Shown piece by piece: positions 1 to 8,893 of a DNA stretch of 64,000 bases. The DNA lies in the NCBI RefSeq assembly GCF_008370645.1, contig NZ_VTZN01000001.1:62001-126000 (forward strand), in the 5' to 3' direction. The stretch comes from Mycobacterium simiae. GTDB lineage: Bacteria; Actinomycetota; Actinomycetes; Mycobacteriales; Mycobacteriaceae. The notes under the pieces were generated by a model, which worked only from the letters and a program-made list of their open reading frames with translations, searched no databases and was not told the origin of the DNA. Numbering within the stretch: the first letter of the stretch is position 1; each line of letters starts with the position of its first letter. Both the position numbers and the translations under genes were made by a program.

Positions 1-679
1 CGATCCGCATGTAGGTGGCTGCCCGTTCTGGACTGCAGACCTGGTACACGCCATCCCAAAGGTTGAGATGGGCATCGGTTGCCACATCGACGACGAGCCA
101 GCGCTGGTCGAAACGAAAGCTTTCCATCGCGGCGCCGATCGCGGTGCGGACAACGCTGTTCGCGCCGTCACACCCCAGGAGGTAGCTGGCCTCGACTACG
201 TCCTGCTCACCGGTAAGGCGATCGGTGAACGTGACGTGCACACGGCCGGTCCCATGCTGACGGATGTGGACTACCTCCGTGTTTCCGCGGAGCTGGACAC
301 AGTTGTATCTGTTGAGATTCCAGCGCAACAGCTCCTCGAGTACCGGTTGTTCGAACATGTTGGCCGGTGGGAAGCCGTGTATGCTGCGCGCCGGATCGCG
401 ATCAATTTGAGCAAGAGTTTTCAGGTCGGGATCAACAAGCCGCGCGCCCAGCGCCGGCCGCGAGATCGCAGTGAATTCGTCGTTGATGCCGAGCCGCGCG
501 ATGATCCGCCTGGTCTCGTCGTCAAGGTGTACCGCTCGCGGCTGCGGGTACACGGTTTCCCACCGGTCGAGCACTAAGGACGGTATACCGTACTGGGCGA
601 GCAACGTAGCCGCGGTGATTCCGGTGGGGCCGGCACCGACGATGACTACGGGCAAAGCATCGTCCGATGGTGAGTTCAT
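1..679 (-). CDS. FAD-dependent aromatic hydroxylase, MhpA-like (partial, runs off the window start)
   Basis: An open frame on the minus strand begins at an ATG at 677-679 and reads to base 1 without a stop, so the C-terminus is outside the window. The N-terminus has a Rossmann FAD motif (VVIVGAGPTGITAATLLAQY, about residues 10-29) and the second flavoprotein fingerprint LLGCDGANSVVR near residue 165. Together these are typical of class A flavin monooxygenases such as 3-(3-hydroxyphenyl)propionate hydroxylase. A GAGGTGAGG ribosome-binding site precedes the start. The ATG overlaps the stop of the upstream FAH gene (ATGA), so the two are translationally coupled. By family it would hydroxylate a phenolic ring with NAD(P)H and O2, making the catechol for the dioxygenase two genes upstream. 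The exact substrate cannot be read from sequence. Confidence 0.85.
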   Translation of the reverse strand, partial: MNSPSDDALPVVIVGAGPTGITAATLLAQYGIPSLVLDRWETVYPQPRAVHLDDETRRIIARLGINDEFTAISRPALGARLVDPDLKTLAQIDRDPARSIHGFPPANMFEQPVLEELLRWNLNRYNCVQLRGNTEVVHIRQHGTGRVHVTFTDRLTGEQDVVEASYLLGCDGANSVVRTAIGAAMESFRFDQRWLVVDVATDAHLNLWDGVYQVCSPERAATYMRI

Positions 680-1623
680 TGATACCTCACCTCTGTTCGT
701 TGGGTACCGAGGTCGATGGTGCCCTCGGCGGTGGCCACCGTAGCCTCGACGATGTCGCCGTCGTGCAGGTACTTGCTGTTGTTGGCTTGCTGCCGGAAAA
801 AGACTTTCCATTTGAACGCCGACGGCAGCAGGGAACTGATAACTTGGACCGGCTTCGCCGGAGCGCTGAGCGCGGTACCTTCCGGAGTTCCGGTCAGCAC
901 GAGATCTCCGGGTTGGAGTTGCTGAAATCGTGCCAACGCCTGCAGAGCTTGCAGCGGCGAGTAGATCATATCGCCGGCTACTTGCATGTCTTGGCGCAGT
1001 TCGCCGTTGACCCGCAGTCGCAGGCGCAGATCGCCGAAGCGCTTGAGCTCGTTGGAGTCCAGCAGCACCAGCGCGGGCCCGACGGGAGTGAATGTCGGAT
1101 ACGACTTTGCTTCGTAAAACTGGGTCTTGGGAAGCTGGATGTCGCGCGCTGACACGTCGTTAGCGATTACCAGGCCGGCAACATAGTCGGACCAGTTGTC
1201 GGTCGTGACGGTACTGCCAACGGGTAACGGTCGGCCGATAACCAAACCGATTTCGACCTCGTAATCCAAGAATCGAACGTGCTCTGGCTTGACGATGTCG
1301 TCGAACGGCCCACTGATCGAACCAGATGCTTTGCGGAAGAAGGTCAGCGGAATCGACTTCGGGTCCATGCCGGAGTCTTTAACGTGCGAGGCGAAGTTGG
1401 TCATCTGGGCCACCACCCGGCATGGCGCCGTGACCGGCGAGACCAGGTGCAGGGTCTCGACGGGCACGGCGTCGCTGCTGGCCGCTGCGGCGTCCGGGTT
1501 CGACAGGGTCGCTCGATCTGCCAACAACTCGCCGGTGGTGGCGGCGTTGGTTGCGATTCTGGCGGCGCCACTGGGAGTTTGCACCCACCAGGCCTCTGCG
1601 GTACGCAGGATGGCGATGCTCAT
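676..1623 (-). CDS. Fumarylacetoacetate hydrolase family protein
   Basis: A protein of 315 aa starting MSIAILRTAEAW. The frame is open further upstream, but this ATG overlaps the stop of the preceding dioxygenase (ATGA), so 1623 is the likely start. The C-terminal two thirds carries FAH-fold signatures: FFRKASGSISGP, the metal-binding region DYEVEIGLVIGRPLP, VIANDVSARDIQ, and GDLVLTGTPEGT. Such enzymes hydrolyse or decarboxylate the acylpyruvate-type product of ring cleavage. Its position between an extradiol dioxygenase and an aromatic hydroxylase supports a role in meta-cleavage catabolism. Whether it is a hydrolase, a hydratase or an isomerase/decarboxylase is not decided. Confidence 0.88.
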   Translation of the reverse strand: MSIAILRTAEAWWVQTPSGAARIATNAATTGELLADRATLSNPDAAAASSDAVPVETLHLVSPVTAPCRVVAQMTNFASHVKDSGMDPKSIPLTFFRKASGSISGPFDDIVKPEHVRFLDYEVEIGLVIGRPLPVGSTVTTDNWSDYVAGLVIANDVSARDIQLPKTQFYEAKSYPTFTPVGPALVLLDSNELKRFGDLRLRLRVNGELRQDMQVAGDMIYSPLQALQALARFQQLQPGDLVLTGTPEGTALSAPAKPVQVISSLLPSAFKWKVFFRQQANNSKYLHDGDIVEATVATAEGTIDLGTQRTEVRYQ

Positions 1624-2750
1624 GAGTTGGCTGCCTTGATCATGCCCAGCAAGCGTTGGGAATCGAACTCGTTGTCGGCGCGCAGCGCGCGGATGATCGA
1701 AAGTGCTTCCCGTGGTAATGATTTGAGATTGGTGCCGAGGAAATCTCGGCTCGCACGCGGCCCCCATTGCGCAAGTCCGGACGCGGCGAACGGCGCCCAA
1801 CCGGGTTCGAGGGTGCAGTCGAACACGTCTCCGTCGGTGAAGTGTTCGACCAGGAACCCGTCCGGGTCACGCCAGTAGTCGAAGAGTTGGCTGCCCTGGA
1901 TGTGGCGGCCGATACCCCATGATCGGCGATAACCGCATTGGGTCAGGTACTCGCCGCCGGCGGCCAACGCGTCCAGGTCGCAAACCTGATAGGCAGAATG
2001 CACATAGCGGTTGGCTGGCCCCAAAACGAGGGCCAATGTGTGGTGATCGGTCGGAGTCATGCCCCGGTCGCAGCGGATGAAGCTCATGGTCGGTCCCTGA
2101 TCGCGCTGACTCGGGTAGAACAGGAAGTCGCTGACGATCAGCCCCAGCGTGTTGAGATACCAGTCGAGTGTCTCCAGGTATGTCGGGGTCTGCAGGACCA
2201 GATGCCCCAAGCGTTGCACGGTAGCTGGTCGGCGTGACGGCCGCTGTGTGGCGTTGACGCGATGCAACTCGTGCCCCGTGTTGAGGGGGTGCGGCGTCTG
2301 CACCGGCAACGGATCTAGCTGGTCAGTGTCGGCCAGCACGCGAACTGTGAGTCCGCCCGGATCTGTCAGGTCGACGCAGCTTCCGCCGAGAGCTTGGGGC
2401 AGTCGTCGAGGCTGACATCCGGTCGCTTCGGATAGTCGCAGCAGGTCGCCTTCGTCTGGAGCGGTGAACGCCACTCCGACCAATCGGGACCGGTGGCCGC
2501 GCCGGATCAGAACGCACGGCGCTCCCGCATCAGCGCCTCGCAGATGCAGCTCATCGGGGGTGCGCGCGGAAATAGCGAAGCCGAACGCCTCAGCAAAAGC
2601 CGCGGCGCGGCTAAGATCGGGCTTCTCGAACTCGAGCCACGCGACGTCGTGGACCTTGATCACCGGGTTGCGCGAGCGACCCGGGTGCTCTCCTTTGCCG
2701 GGGCCGTGCTCACTGTGCAGGTCGTTGTGTGCGGCGAGATCGAATGTCAC
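1620..2750 (-). CDS. Extradiol ring-cleavage dioxygenase (glyoxalase/VOC superfamily)
   Basis: About 376 aa with two vicinal-oxygen-chelate modules. The catalytic half contains LGHLVLQTPTYLETLDWYLNTLG, in which the His is a probable Fe(II) ligand, then THHTLALV-like and FDYWRDPDGFLVEHFTDGD segments where the second His and the Glu ligand lie. This fits a type I extradiol dioxygenase or close relative. A GTG start at 2748-2750 is preferred because GGGAGG lies about 7 bases upstream. An in-frame ATG at 2789 adds 13 residues but overlaps an inverted repeat and has no ribosome-binding site. First gene of a three-gene operon with ATGA overlaps. Inferred role: opening the ring made by the MhpA-like enzyme. 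Confidence 0.8.
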   Translation of the reverse strand: MTFDLAAHNDLHSEHGPGKGEHPGRSRNPVIKVHDVAWLEFEKPDLSRAAAFAEAFGFAISARTPDELHLRGADAGAPCVLIRRGHRSRLVGVAFTAPDEGDLLRLSEATGCQPRRLPQALGGSCVDLTDPGGLTVRVLADTDQLDPLPVQTPHPLNTGHELHRVNATQRPSRRPATVQRLGHLVLQTPTYLETLDWYLNTLGLIVSDFLFYPSQRDQGPTMSFIRCDRGMTPTDHHTLALVLGPANRYVHSAYQVCDLDALAAGGEYLTQCGYRRSWGIGRHIQGSQLFDYWRDPDGFLVEHFTDGDVFDCTLEPGWAPFAASGLAQWGPRASRDFLGTNLKSLPREALSIIRALRADNEFDSQRLLGMIKAANS

Positions 2751-2786
2751 GAAGGAACCTCCCGAGGCATATTCTGACGATATCCT

Positions 2787-2798
2787 CATTCAAGAATG
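2787..2798. promoter_or_regulatory. Short inverted repeat upstream of the aromatic operon, candidate operator
   Basis: CATTC-AA-GAATG forms two 5-bp arms around a 2-base spacer, about 37 bp upstream of the preferred GTG start of the dioxygenase, in an unusually AT-rich stretch (about 2765-2830) for this genome. The position fits an operator for a local regulator, but no regulator gene is visible nearby and a repeat this short can occur by chance. Confidence 0.3.
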
Positions 2799-2909
2799 TA
2801 TCATCAGTCAAGATGAACAAAAATTCATAACTTGAGTACCATCGGGCCCAGGCGTCGACGAGTCGCCGAGGTAGCGGATACGGCGGACATCGCTGAGGGG
2901 AAAGCCCGC

Positions 2910-3234
2910 TCAGTGCGCCAGTGGTCTTTTCAGTTGTTGTGGGGCTTGCATCAGCGCCTGGGTGGGCGGCGCAGTGCTCTCGGTCAGCGCGAGGACATCG
3001 CGCTCGGTGGGCCGGCAATCCACGAGCTTGCCGGCGAGGTTGAGCACGGTGGTGTTGCCCTTGAGTTCGGCGGTCCAGTCGCCGACGGGGTGCCGCCGCC
3101 CCAAGCCACTTGACGTACGTCCAGCGCCGGGTCGACCCGACGGGTCAGGACCACCACATCGTGGTCGCGGACGCCAAGGTCGTCGCGATTCGCCGACCCA
3201 GCAATCCGCTGCCATCGGCCAGCACTACCTTCAT
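2910..3234 (-). pseudogene. Remnant of an NAD-dependent epimerase (TIGR01777/SDR type)
   Basis: The start reads [22 protein letters not shown], the dinucleotide-binding N-terminus of this family, then runs into a stop after 29 codons. A neighbouring frame continues the homology (TAELKGNTTVLNLAGKLVD, then CRPTERDVLALTES) and ends at a stop just after PLAH, about one third of a normal ~300-aa protein. A frameshift and truncation therefore broke the gene. Its ATG overlaps the stop of the upstream phospholipase C gene (TGATG), suggesting the two were once co-translated. An intact relative is at 32339-33250. Confidence 0.7.
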
Positions 3235-4817
3235 CAGCAGAGCCCGCTGGGGATCCCGCGGGCCGGCGTCGTCTCTTGCCCGGGCATTGCCTGCGGGTAG
3301 GGAACCCGATAGGGGATGCCCTGCGGCAGCTGGGTCACCGGGTCCGGATTCAGTCCGGTAGTCCCCAGCAACACATTGGGTATGCACTGCGGCAGCTTCG
3401 GTACGGCATCCAGCACCGGGTGATCCAAGTTGGGGCGCGACGGGTTGGGCGGGGAGGCGAAATTGAATGTCGACGTCATATCGCCGACCGTGCCGTCGCG
3501 CCAGGCGGTTTGGTTGGGAACCGGCACGCCAAACCGTTTGGCGATCAATTTCAGTTGCGAGGTGTGGTCGAGCACGTCATGGACCATCAGCGGGCCGCGG
3601 CTGTAGGGCGAGATGACGAAGCACGGGACGCGAAAGCCCAAACCGATGGGTCCACGTATGCCTCCGGATCCACCGACCGAGTTGATGTCGGGCACCGTCA
3701 GATACTCACCGGGTGTACCCGGCGGCGCGGTGGGTGGAGTGACGTGGTCGAAGAAGCCGCCGTTTTCGTCATAGGCGACGATTAGGGCGGTCTTTTCCCA
3801 TACCGCCGGGTTCGACAGCAGGATCCTCATCAGTTGCACGATGCCGATGGCGCCGACGGCCGGCGGGAATGCGGGATGCTCGGACACGGGGGTGTTCGGA
3901 ACCACCCAGGAAACCTGCGGCAGCCTGTTGGCCCTGACGTCAGCGGCGAAGTCGTGGGGGTAGGTCGGGGCAATGCCGAAGCGAGCCAAATCTGAGCGCG
4001 GATTCTGGGCTTGCTTGAAATACATCATTATTCGGTCGTAGGTGTAGTTGAAGTAGTTGCTACCGATTGCCCCGAGACTCTTGTTGCGATACAGCTTCCA
4101 GCTGACGCCCGCCGCGTTCAGATTCTCCGGCATGGTGGTCCAGCTGAACTGGCCGATCGGTTCGGCGGCGGGGCTGGTGAGCTGCGGCCCACCGTTAGTG
4201 CCGGCGGGGTCTATCGAGGCGCTGATCCAATAGAGCCGGTTGGGCAGGGTGGGACCCAACACTGAGCAGAAGTACCGATCGCAGATGGTGAAGGTGTCGG
4301 CCAGCAAGTAGTGAATCGGGATGTCTTTGCGGGTGTAGTAACCCATCACCGTGGGGACGTTCCCGCTAATCGGGCTGTTGCCGACCTGCGCTGGTAGCCA
4401 GTTGTCGTTGGCGCCGTTGTTCCAGGACTTGTGCATCCCTGTCCAGGAGTGATCGGGGTCGTTGAGGCACTGGCCGTCAAGGACGAGCCGGGTGGTGTCG
4501 AAGCGATAGGGGATCGTGATGCCCGCGGGATCGAGTTGCTGCGTCTGCGGGTTCCAGCCCTTTTGCTGGAATGCGGGTGAGGCAGTGTTGAAGCCGTCGG
4601 TGGCCGACAGCGTTCCGAAATAGTGGTCGAACGATCGATTCTCCTGGAGGAACAACACAATGTGCTCAATGTCGGACAAATGCCCTGAGCACGGCCCGGC
4701 TCCGTACGCTTTTTCGATAACGGGACCGGCGAAGGACATTAGCGCGCCGGTACCGCCGGCGGCGACTTTGGCCAAGAACACTCGACGGGAGATTCCGCCG
4801 AGGGGGCCTTCGCTCAC
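3234..4817 (-). CDS. Exported phospholipase C, copy 1
   Basis: A 527-aa protein of the phosphoesterase family (PF04185), close to the mycobacterial PlcA/B/C/D group. The N-terminus has a Tat signal, [20 protein letters not shown], with the twin arginine at residues 11-12. The mature part shows the family motif [39 protein letters not shown] and the C-terminal [14 protein letters not shown]. Members hydrolyse phosphatidylcholine and sphingomyelin at the mycobacterial surface. The GTG start at 4817 has AGGAGG about 8 bases upstream. Length and all visible motifs are intact, so it should be functional. Which plc paralogue it corresponds to cannot be fixed from one window, so no symbol is given. 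Confidence 0.93.
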   Translation of the reverse strand: MSEGPLGGISRRVFLAKVAAGGTGALMSFAGPVIEKAYGAGPCSGHLSDIEHIVLFLQENRSFDHYFGTLSATDGFNTASPAFQQKGWNPQTQQLDPAGITIPYRFDTTRLVLDGQCLNDPDHSWTGMHKSWNNGANDNWLPAQVGNSPISGNVPTVMGYYTRKDIPIHYLLADTFTICDRYFCSVLGPTLPNRLYWISASIDPAGTNGGPQLTSPAAEPIGQFSWTTMPENLNAAGVSWKLYRNKSLGAIGSNYFNYTYDRIMMYFKQAQNPRSDLARFGIAPTYPHDFAADVRANRLPQVSWVVPNTPVSEHPAFPPAVGAIGIVQLMRILLSNPAVWEKTALIVAYDENGGFFDHVTPPTAPPGTPGEYLTVPDINSVGGSGGIRGPIGLGFRVPCFVISPYSRGPLMVHDVLDHTSQLKLIAKRFGVPVPNQTAWRDGTVGDMTSTFNFASPPNPSRPNLDHPVLDAVPKLPQCIPNVLLGTTGLNPDPVTQLPQGIPYRVPYPQAMPGQETTPARGIPSGLC

Positions 4818-4931
4818 TGTGACGCCCTCCTGTTGCGCATTGCGCTCACCGTATATTTGCGAGGTTGACTATTTGCGACACGCCGACCGGCGTGTCGGTG
4901 CGAGTTTTCGCTATTGCCGAGCAGAGTGCGG

Positions 4932-5205
4932 TCAAGCCGCGTCGAATTTGCCGCCGGTGTAGTCGGCGTCCGGGCGGCGCAGGTTGATCACCAGCTGAAG
5001 CGGAAACACCAAGTCCCCGTAGAGATCCTGATGCAGAGCAGTCCAATCGTCGATGCCGTACTTGAGCATGACAGCGGTCAACCTGATCTGGGCGGCGGCG
5101 CGGCAGGCCGCCAACCAGTCATCGAGCAGTCGGGCCGCGGGGCGTCCCGGCCGAGCTTGGCCCAGACGGCCCGGGCGTTGGCAGCCTTCGGAGGGTTTTG
5201 GTCAT
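4932..5205 (-). pseudogene. Fragment of a 2-oxoglutarate/Fe(II)-dependent oxygenase
   Basis: The frame ending at 4932 reads IRLTAVMLKYGIDDWTALHQ, then DLYGDLVFPLQLVINL and DYTGGKFDAA before a stop. This resembles the HxD iron-binding region and following beta-strands of small prokaryotic 2OG-Fe(II) oxygenases, where ALHQDLYG supplies His and Asp. No start or N-terminal half can be traced upstream because rnpB follows within about 100 bases, and the C-terminus stops early. It reads as a decayed C-terminal piece between the phospholipase gene and rnpB. Confidence 0.55.
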
Positions 5206-5301
5206 GTCGTCAGCTTGGTACCAACGTCCCGCCGGGCAATGACTTTCCTGGGTCCAACCGCTGGCCCGGAATATGTGCAGCGGGTACCGTGTTTGTCGCG
5301 G

Positions 5302-5727
<426 letters not shown>

Positions 5728-5762
5728 CGCGCTCGCCGACGTACGACGCTTGTCGGCTGGGC

Positions 5763-7328
5763 TCAGCGTCGCGTGTTGCGCACGGATTTGTCGAGCTGGT
5801 GCAGCGCAGCGTCGAGCCGGTCCCGACAATTTTTGGCCACATCGCACTCCTGCTGATAGAGCAGCCCGTAGGTGAACGTGTCCTCGCCTGCGGTATGGGC
5901 GGCTTCGGCCTGCGCAAGCAGATGCTCCCGGCTGACCACACTGTCTTGATGATCACCGAGCAACGTTTGGATGGCCTTGGCCTGCTGGGCCACCTGATTC
6001 GCGCCGGTGGCCGCCGCGGTGTAGCGTAACCGCTTGGCGCGCTTGCGGATCCGATGCAACGCCTCGTTGGGATTGTAGTCCGTGCCGGGACCGTCGTGGC
6101 CGTGCCCGCCGTCAGCCCCCGCAGCCGCCTGCGCGGCCTTGACCGCTTTGCGGACGCGGCGGTAGGCCCCGTCGATGCCCACCGGGGTTACCGATTGCGA
6201 TCCCTGGCCGAACGCGATCACCGGGTATTCGGCCACCATCGTTTCTAACGCGTCGAGTAACCGGAAGTACCGCTTGGTACGCATGGCGACGAGCGACCGC
6301 CGCAGACCGGTGTGATAACGGCGACGAGCGCCCGCAACGAGACGTTCGCGTACTGGGCCGCGCACCAGCTCCGGGTCCAAGGTGTCCAGTTCGCGCTGGT
6401 AACGCTCCCCGAGCACCTCGGCATCGCGCGCCACACCCAAGACACCTGCGAGCTCTCGCAGCTCGTCGAGTATCCAGGCACCGTCGGCCAACCCGAACAA
6501 ATCCTGGGCATCCTTCAGCAAGCTGCGAATCTTGCGGGTGGTCACCCGCATCTGATGCACGGCATCGTCAACGTCGGCGCGCACCGCCCGATCCCATACC
6601 AACAGCTCTTCCACCTGCTGGGCCACCGCGCGGTGGACAGGGTCCACCGGTGGCGTGCGAGCCACGTGCGATGCCGCGCCCAAGACCCGGGCCAGCTTGG
6701 AGCCGTGGCCGGCCGGTGCCGCGCCGGCGTCGAGCAGACGGTTGCTCAGCCGGTTGAGCAGCTCATGGCCGGCGGCTCCAGCGATATCGATGAGTTCGAG
6801 TTCCCACTCGCGCCACTGTTGTTCGGCGGGCGCGGCAGCAGAATCATCAACCTGTCCAACCGACCACGCGGTGACGTGGTCATTGCAGAATTCGGCCAGC
6901 GCGGCACCGTCGGCGCGGTAGAGGAATTGGCTTTCACGTTGAGTGGTGATTCGAGCCACCGGCTCAACGGGACGGTCGCGAACGATCGCCAGCACCACAT
7001 CGAGCAACTCCGCCGGTACCGCCTCCCCGATGGCCTGCTGGGACCCGATCGGAGCATGGATCTCGGTACGGGCATCGGGTCCGGCCGGCAATTTCAGATG
7101 CCAACCCGCGTCGGCGCCGCCAGTGCGGCGCCGCAGGGTGATGCGGTGGCGAGCCAAGTCCTGCGCGGGTGTGTCGAAGTACACCGCATCAAGTGCTTGG
7201 ACCGGCTTCTTCTCGACCCGTGCCACCGCTGCAATGCCCTCAAACGAAGGCGAAACTGTCGACTCGACCACGTCGAACTTGCGCTCGACCTCCATATGGC
7301 GCGCCGTCTTGGGCGCTTGTACAGGCAT
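5763..7328 (-). CDS. CYTH-CHAD domain protein (Rv2226-like)
   Basis: 521 aa. The N-terminal CYTH domain (about 10-200) has the signature E13-x-E15-x-K17 (MEVERKFDV) and charged strands such as YFDTPAQDLARHRITLRRRT, which line the triphosphate tunnel. The C-terminal CHAD domain (about 230-515) is helical and rich in conserved His/Arg/Lys (VHQMRVTTRKIRSLL, ALHRIRKRAKRLRYT), a polyphosphate-binding pattern. The likely activity is a triphosphatase or polyphosphate-associated function. The gene faces rnpB tail to tail with about 35 bp between. Length and order match Rv2226. The stop lies too close to rnpB to leave room for an obvious terminator. Confidence 0.9.
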   Translation of the reverse strand: MPVQAPKTARHMEVERKFDVVESTVSPSFEGIAAVARVEKKPVQALDAVYFDTPAQDLARHRITLRRRTGGADAGWHLKLPAGPDARTEIHAPIGSQQAIGEAVPAELLDVVLAIVRDRPVEPVARITTQRESQFLYRADGAALAEFCNDHVTAWSVGQVDDSAAAPAEQQWREWELELIDIAGAAGHELLNRLSNRLLDAGAAPAGHGSKLARVLGAASHVARTPPVDPVHRAVAQQVEELLVWDRAVRADVDDAVHQMRVTTRKIRSLLKDAQDLFGLADGAWILDELRELAGVLGVARDAEVLGERYQRELDTLDPELVRGPVRERLVAGARRRYHTGLRRSLVAMRTKRYFRLLDALETMVAEYPVIAFGQGSQSVTPVGIDGAYRRVRKAVKAAQAAAGADGGHGHDGPGTDYNPNEALHRIRKRAKRLRYTAAATGANQVAQQAKAIQTLLGDHQDSVVSREHLLAQAEAAHTAGEDTFTYGLLYQQECDVAKNCRDRLDAALHQLDKSVRNTRR

Positions 7329-7527
7329 TTCCGCCTCCGCTGAAAGCGCGCTACCGCGCTCGTAAATTGTAGATAGGCATCATAGAGTGCCACACCATGG
7401 CTACCGGCCCGGCTCAGGCTCCGGTAGCCGGTTTACGGCATGTTTGTCTACGCGTGTCGTCAACACCACCTATCGTTTTCAGTGCGGGCTTACCGCTACT
7501 TTCGTTTCCCTGACGCAGGAGCTGTCG

Positions 7528-7893
7528 ATGTTGTTCTTCGGTGGTGCCGCGCCCCGCGTGCTTACCGGTGGGCTAGTAGCCGGTGGGATGAGCGCCGCAA
7601 CGCTTTTCGGTGCGGCCGGCCTGGCTTGGGCGGAGCCGGAGGACCCGGCGCCGCCGCCGAACTGCACGGCGGCCGATTTGGCCGGGGTGTCCTCCGGAGT
7701 CGCGGCGGCGACCGCCGCCTACCTGTTCACCCACCCGGACGTCAACGACTACTTCACCACCTTGAGGGGCCAGCCTCGCGACGAACTGCGTGACCAGCTG
7801 CAGCAGTACATGGACGCCAACCCGGGCGTTCACGCCGAGCTGCAGAGCATTCGTCAGCCGCTCACCGATTTCCGGAATAGGTGTCAGCAATAA
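7528..7893 (+). CDS. Small exported haemophore-like protein
   Basis: 121 aa. The ATG at 7528 follows CAGGAG at good spacing, so it is preferred over the longer open frame. Residues 1-35 form a Sec signal peptide (APRVLTGGLVAGGMSAATLF...AGLAWAEPED). The mature part has two Cys (NCTAADLAGV near the start, NRCQQ at the end) that could form a disulfide, and an amphipathic helical region YLFTHPDVNDYFTTLRG / QYMDANPGVHAELQSIRQPL. This resembles the mycobacterial haem-binding (Rv0203-type) family. Haem binding is inferred from family, not seen directly. It converges on panB with essentially no gap. Confidence 0.75.
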   Translation: MLFFGGAAPRVLTGGLVAGGMSAATLFGAAGLAWAEPEDPAPPPNCTAADLAGVSSGVAAATAAYLFTHPDVNDYFTTLRGQPRDELRDQLQQYMDANPGVHAELQSIRQPLTDFRNRCQQ

Positions 7894-7894
7894 C

Positions 7895-8752
7895 CTAAAA
7901 GCAGTGCTGTTCGGCGGGGAATGCCCCGGCGGCCACCTCTGCTGCGTATTGTGCTGCCGCGCGGCGCAATTCGCCAGCAATATCGGCGTAGCGCTTGACG
8001 AAGCGAGCAGCCTTGCCGCTGCTGAGGCCCGCCATGTCCTGCCAGACCAGAACTTGGCCGTCGCAGTTCGGCCCGGCTCCGATCCCGACCGTCGGAATGG
8101 TCAGCTTGCCGGTGATCTGAGTAGCAAGGTCTGCCGGCACCATCTCCATCACCACTGCGAAGGCGCCGGCTTCGGCGACAGCGATGGCGTCCGCCACAGT
8201 CTGTTCGGCGGCGTCACCGCGACCCTGCACCCGAAACCCACCGAGTGTGTTGACGCTTTGCGGAGTGAAACCGATGTGGGCCATCACCGGGATACCCGCC
8301 GCCGTCAAGCAGGCAATCTGCTCAGCGACCCGCTCGCCGCCTTCCAGCTTGACGGCGTGCGCGGCACCTTCCTTCATAAACCGGGTCGCAGCAGCCAGCG
8401 CAGCGGTGGGACCGGCCTCGTAGCTGCCGAACGGCAGGTCTGCGACAACCAGCGCGTGTGGGGCACCCCGGGCGACGCCTCGGACCAGCGGAATCAGCTC
8501 ATCGATCGAAATCGGGACCGTAGTGTCATAGCCGTAGACGACGTTCGCCGCAGAATCGCCGACCAGCAGCACCGGGATGCCGGCATCGTCGAAGACCCGT
8601 GCGGTGGAGTAGTCGTAGGCCGTCAACATGGCCCACTTATGGCCGTCGGCTTTCCACTTTTGCAAGTGCTGGATGCGGATTTTGGTCCGTGCGGCGGCCT
8701 GGTTGACCGGCGCCGACGGACTGGCCCCATAGATATTTTGCTCAGACATCAT
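7895..8752 (-). CDS. panB: 3-methyl-2-oxobutanoate hydroxymethyltransferase
   Basis: 285 aa; the first enzyme of pantothenate synthesis, transferring a hydroxymethyl group from 5,10-methylene-THF to 2-oxoisovalerate. Visible family motifs are [20 protein letters not shown], the Mg-binding [50 protein letters not shown] and the catalytic-Glu segment [11 protein letters not shown]. The start is ATGATG; either ATG (8752 or 8749) is possible. Matches Rv2225 in length and neighbourhood. Confidence 0.95.
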   Translation of the reverse strand: MMSEQNIYGASPSAPVNQAAARTKIRIQHLQKWKADGHKWAMLTAYDYSTARVFDDAGIPVLLVGDSAANVVYGYDTTVPISIDELIPLVRGVARGAPHALVVADLPFGSYEAGPTAALAAATRFMKEGAAHAVKLEGGERVAEQIACLTAAGIPVMAHIGFTPQSVNTLGGFRVQGRGDAAEQTVADAIAVAEAGAFAVVMEMVPADLATQITGKLTIPTVGIGAGPNCDGQVLVWQDMAGLSSGKAARFVKRYADIAGELRRAAAQYAAEVAAGAFPAEQHCF

Positions 8753-8893
8753 TGTCCCTAATTGTCCCTACGTGTTGGTCTGGTCGATCCTCGTGGCCCT
8801 GCTTGGGTCCCCGGGTTCGTCTGACTCTGCCAAGTCTGCCAGCTCTGCCGTGCCGGTGCACCGCGGGCCCCGGGATCGGCATACCATCGGCGG

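Noticed and set aside
68-577. 169-codon plus-strand frame at the window start
   Set aside because: It is the antisense of the FAD hydroxylase, whose minus-strand translation has clear flavoprotein motifs.
6312-7343. 343-codon plus-strand frame
   Set aside because: Antisense shadow of the CYTH-CHAD gene; no domain is recognisable in its translation.
7790-8761. 323-codon plus-strand frame
   Set aside because: Antisense of panB, which carries all its family motifs on the minus strand.
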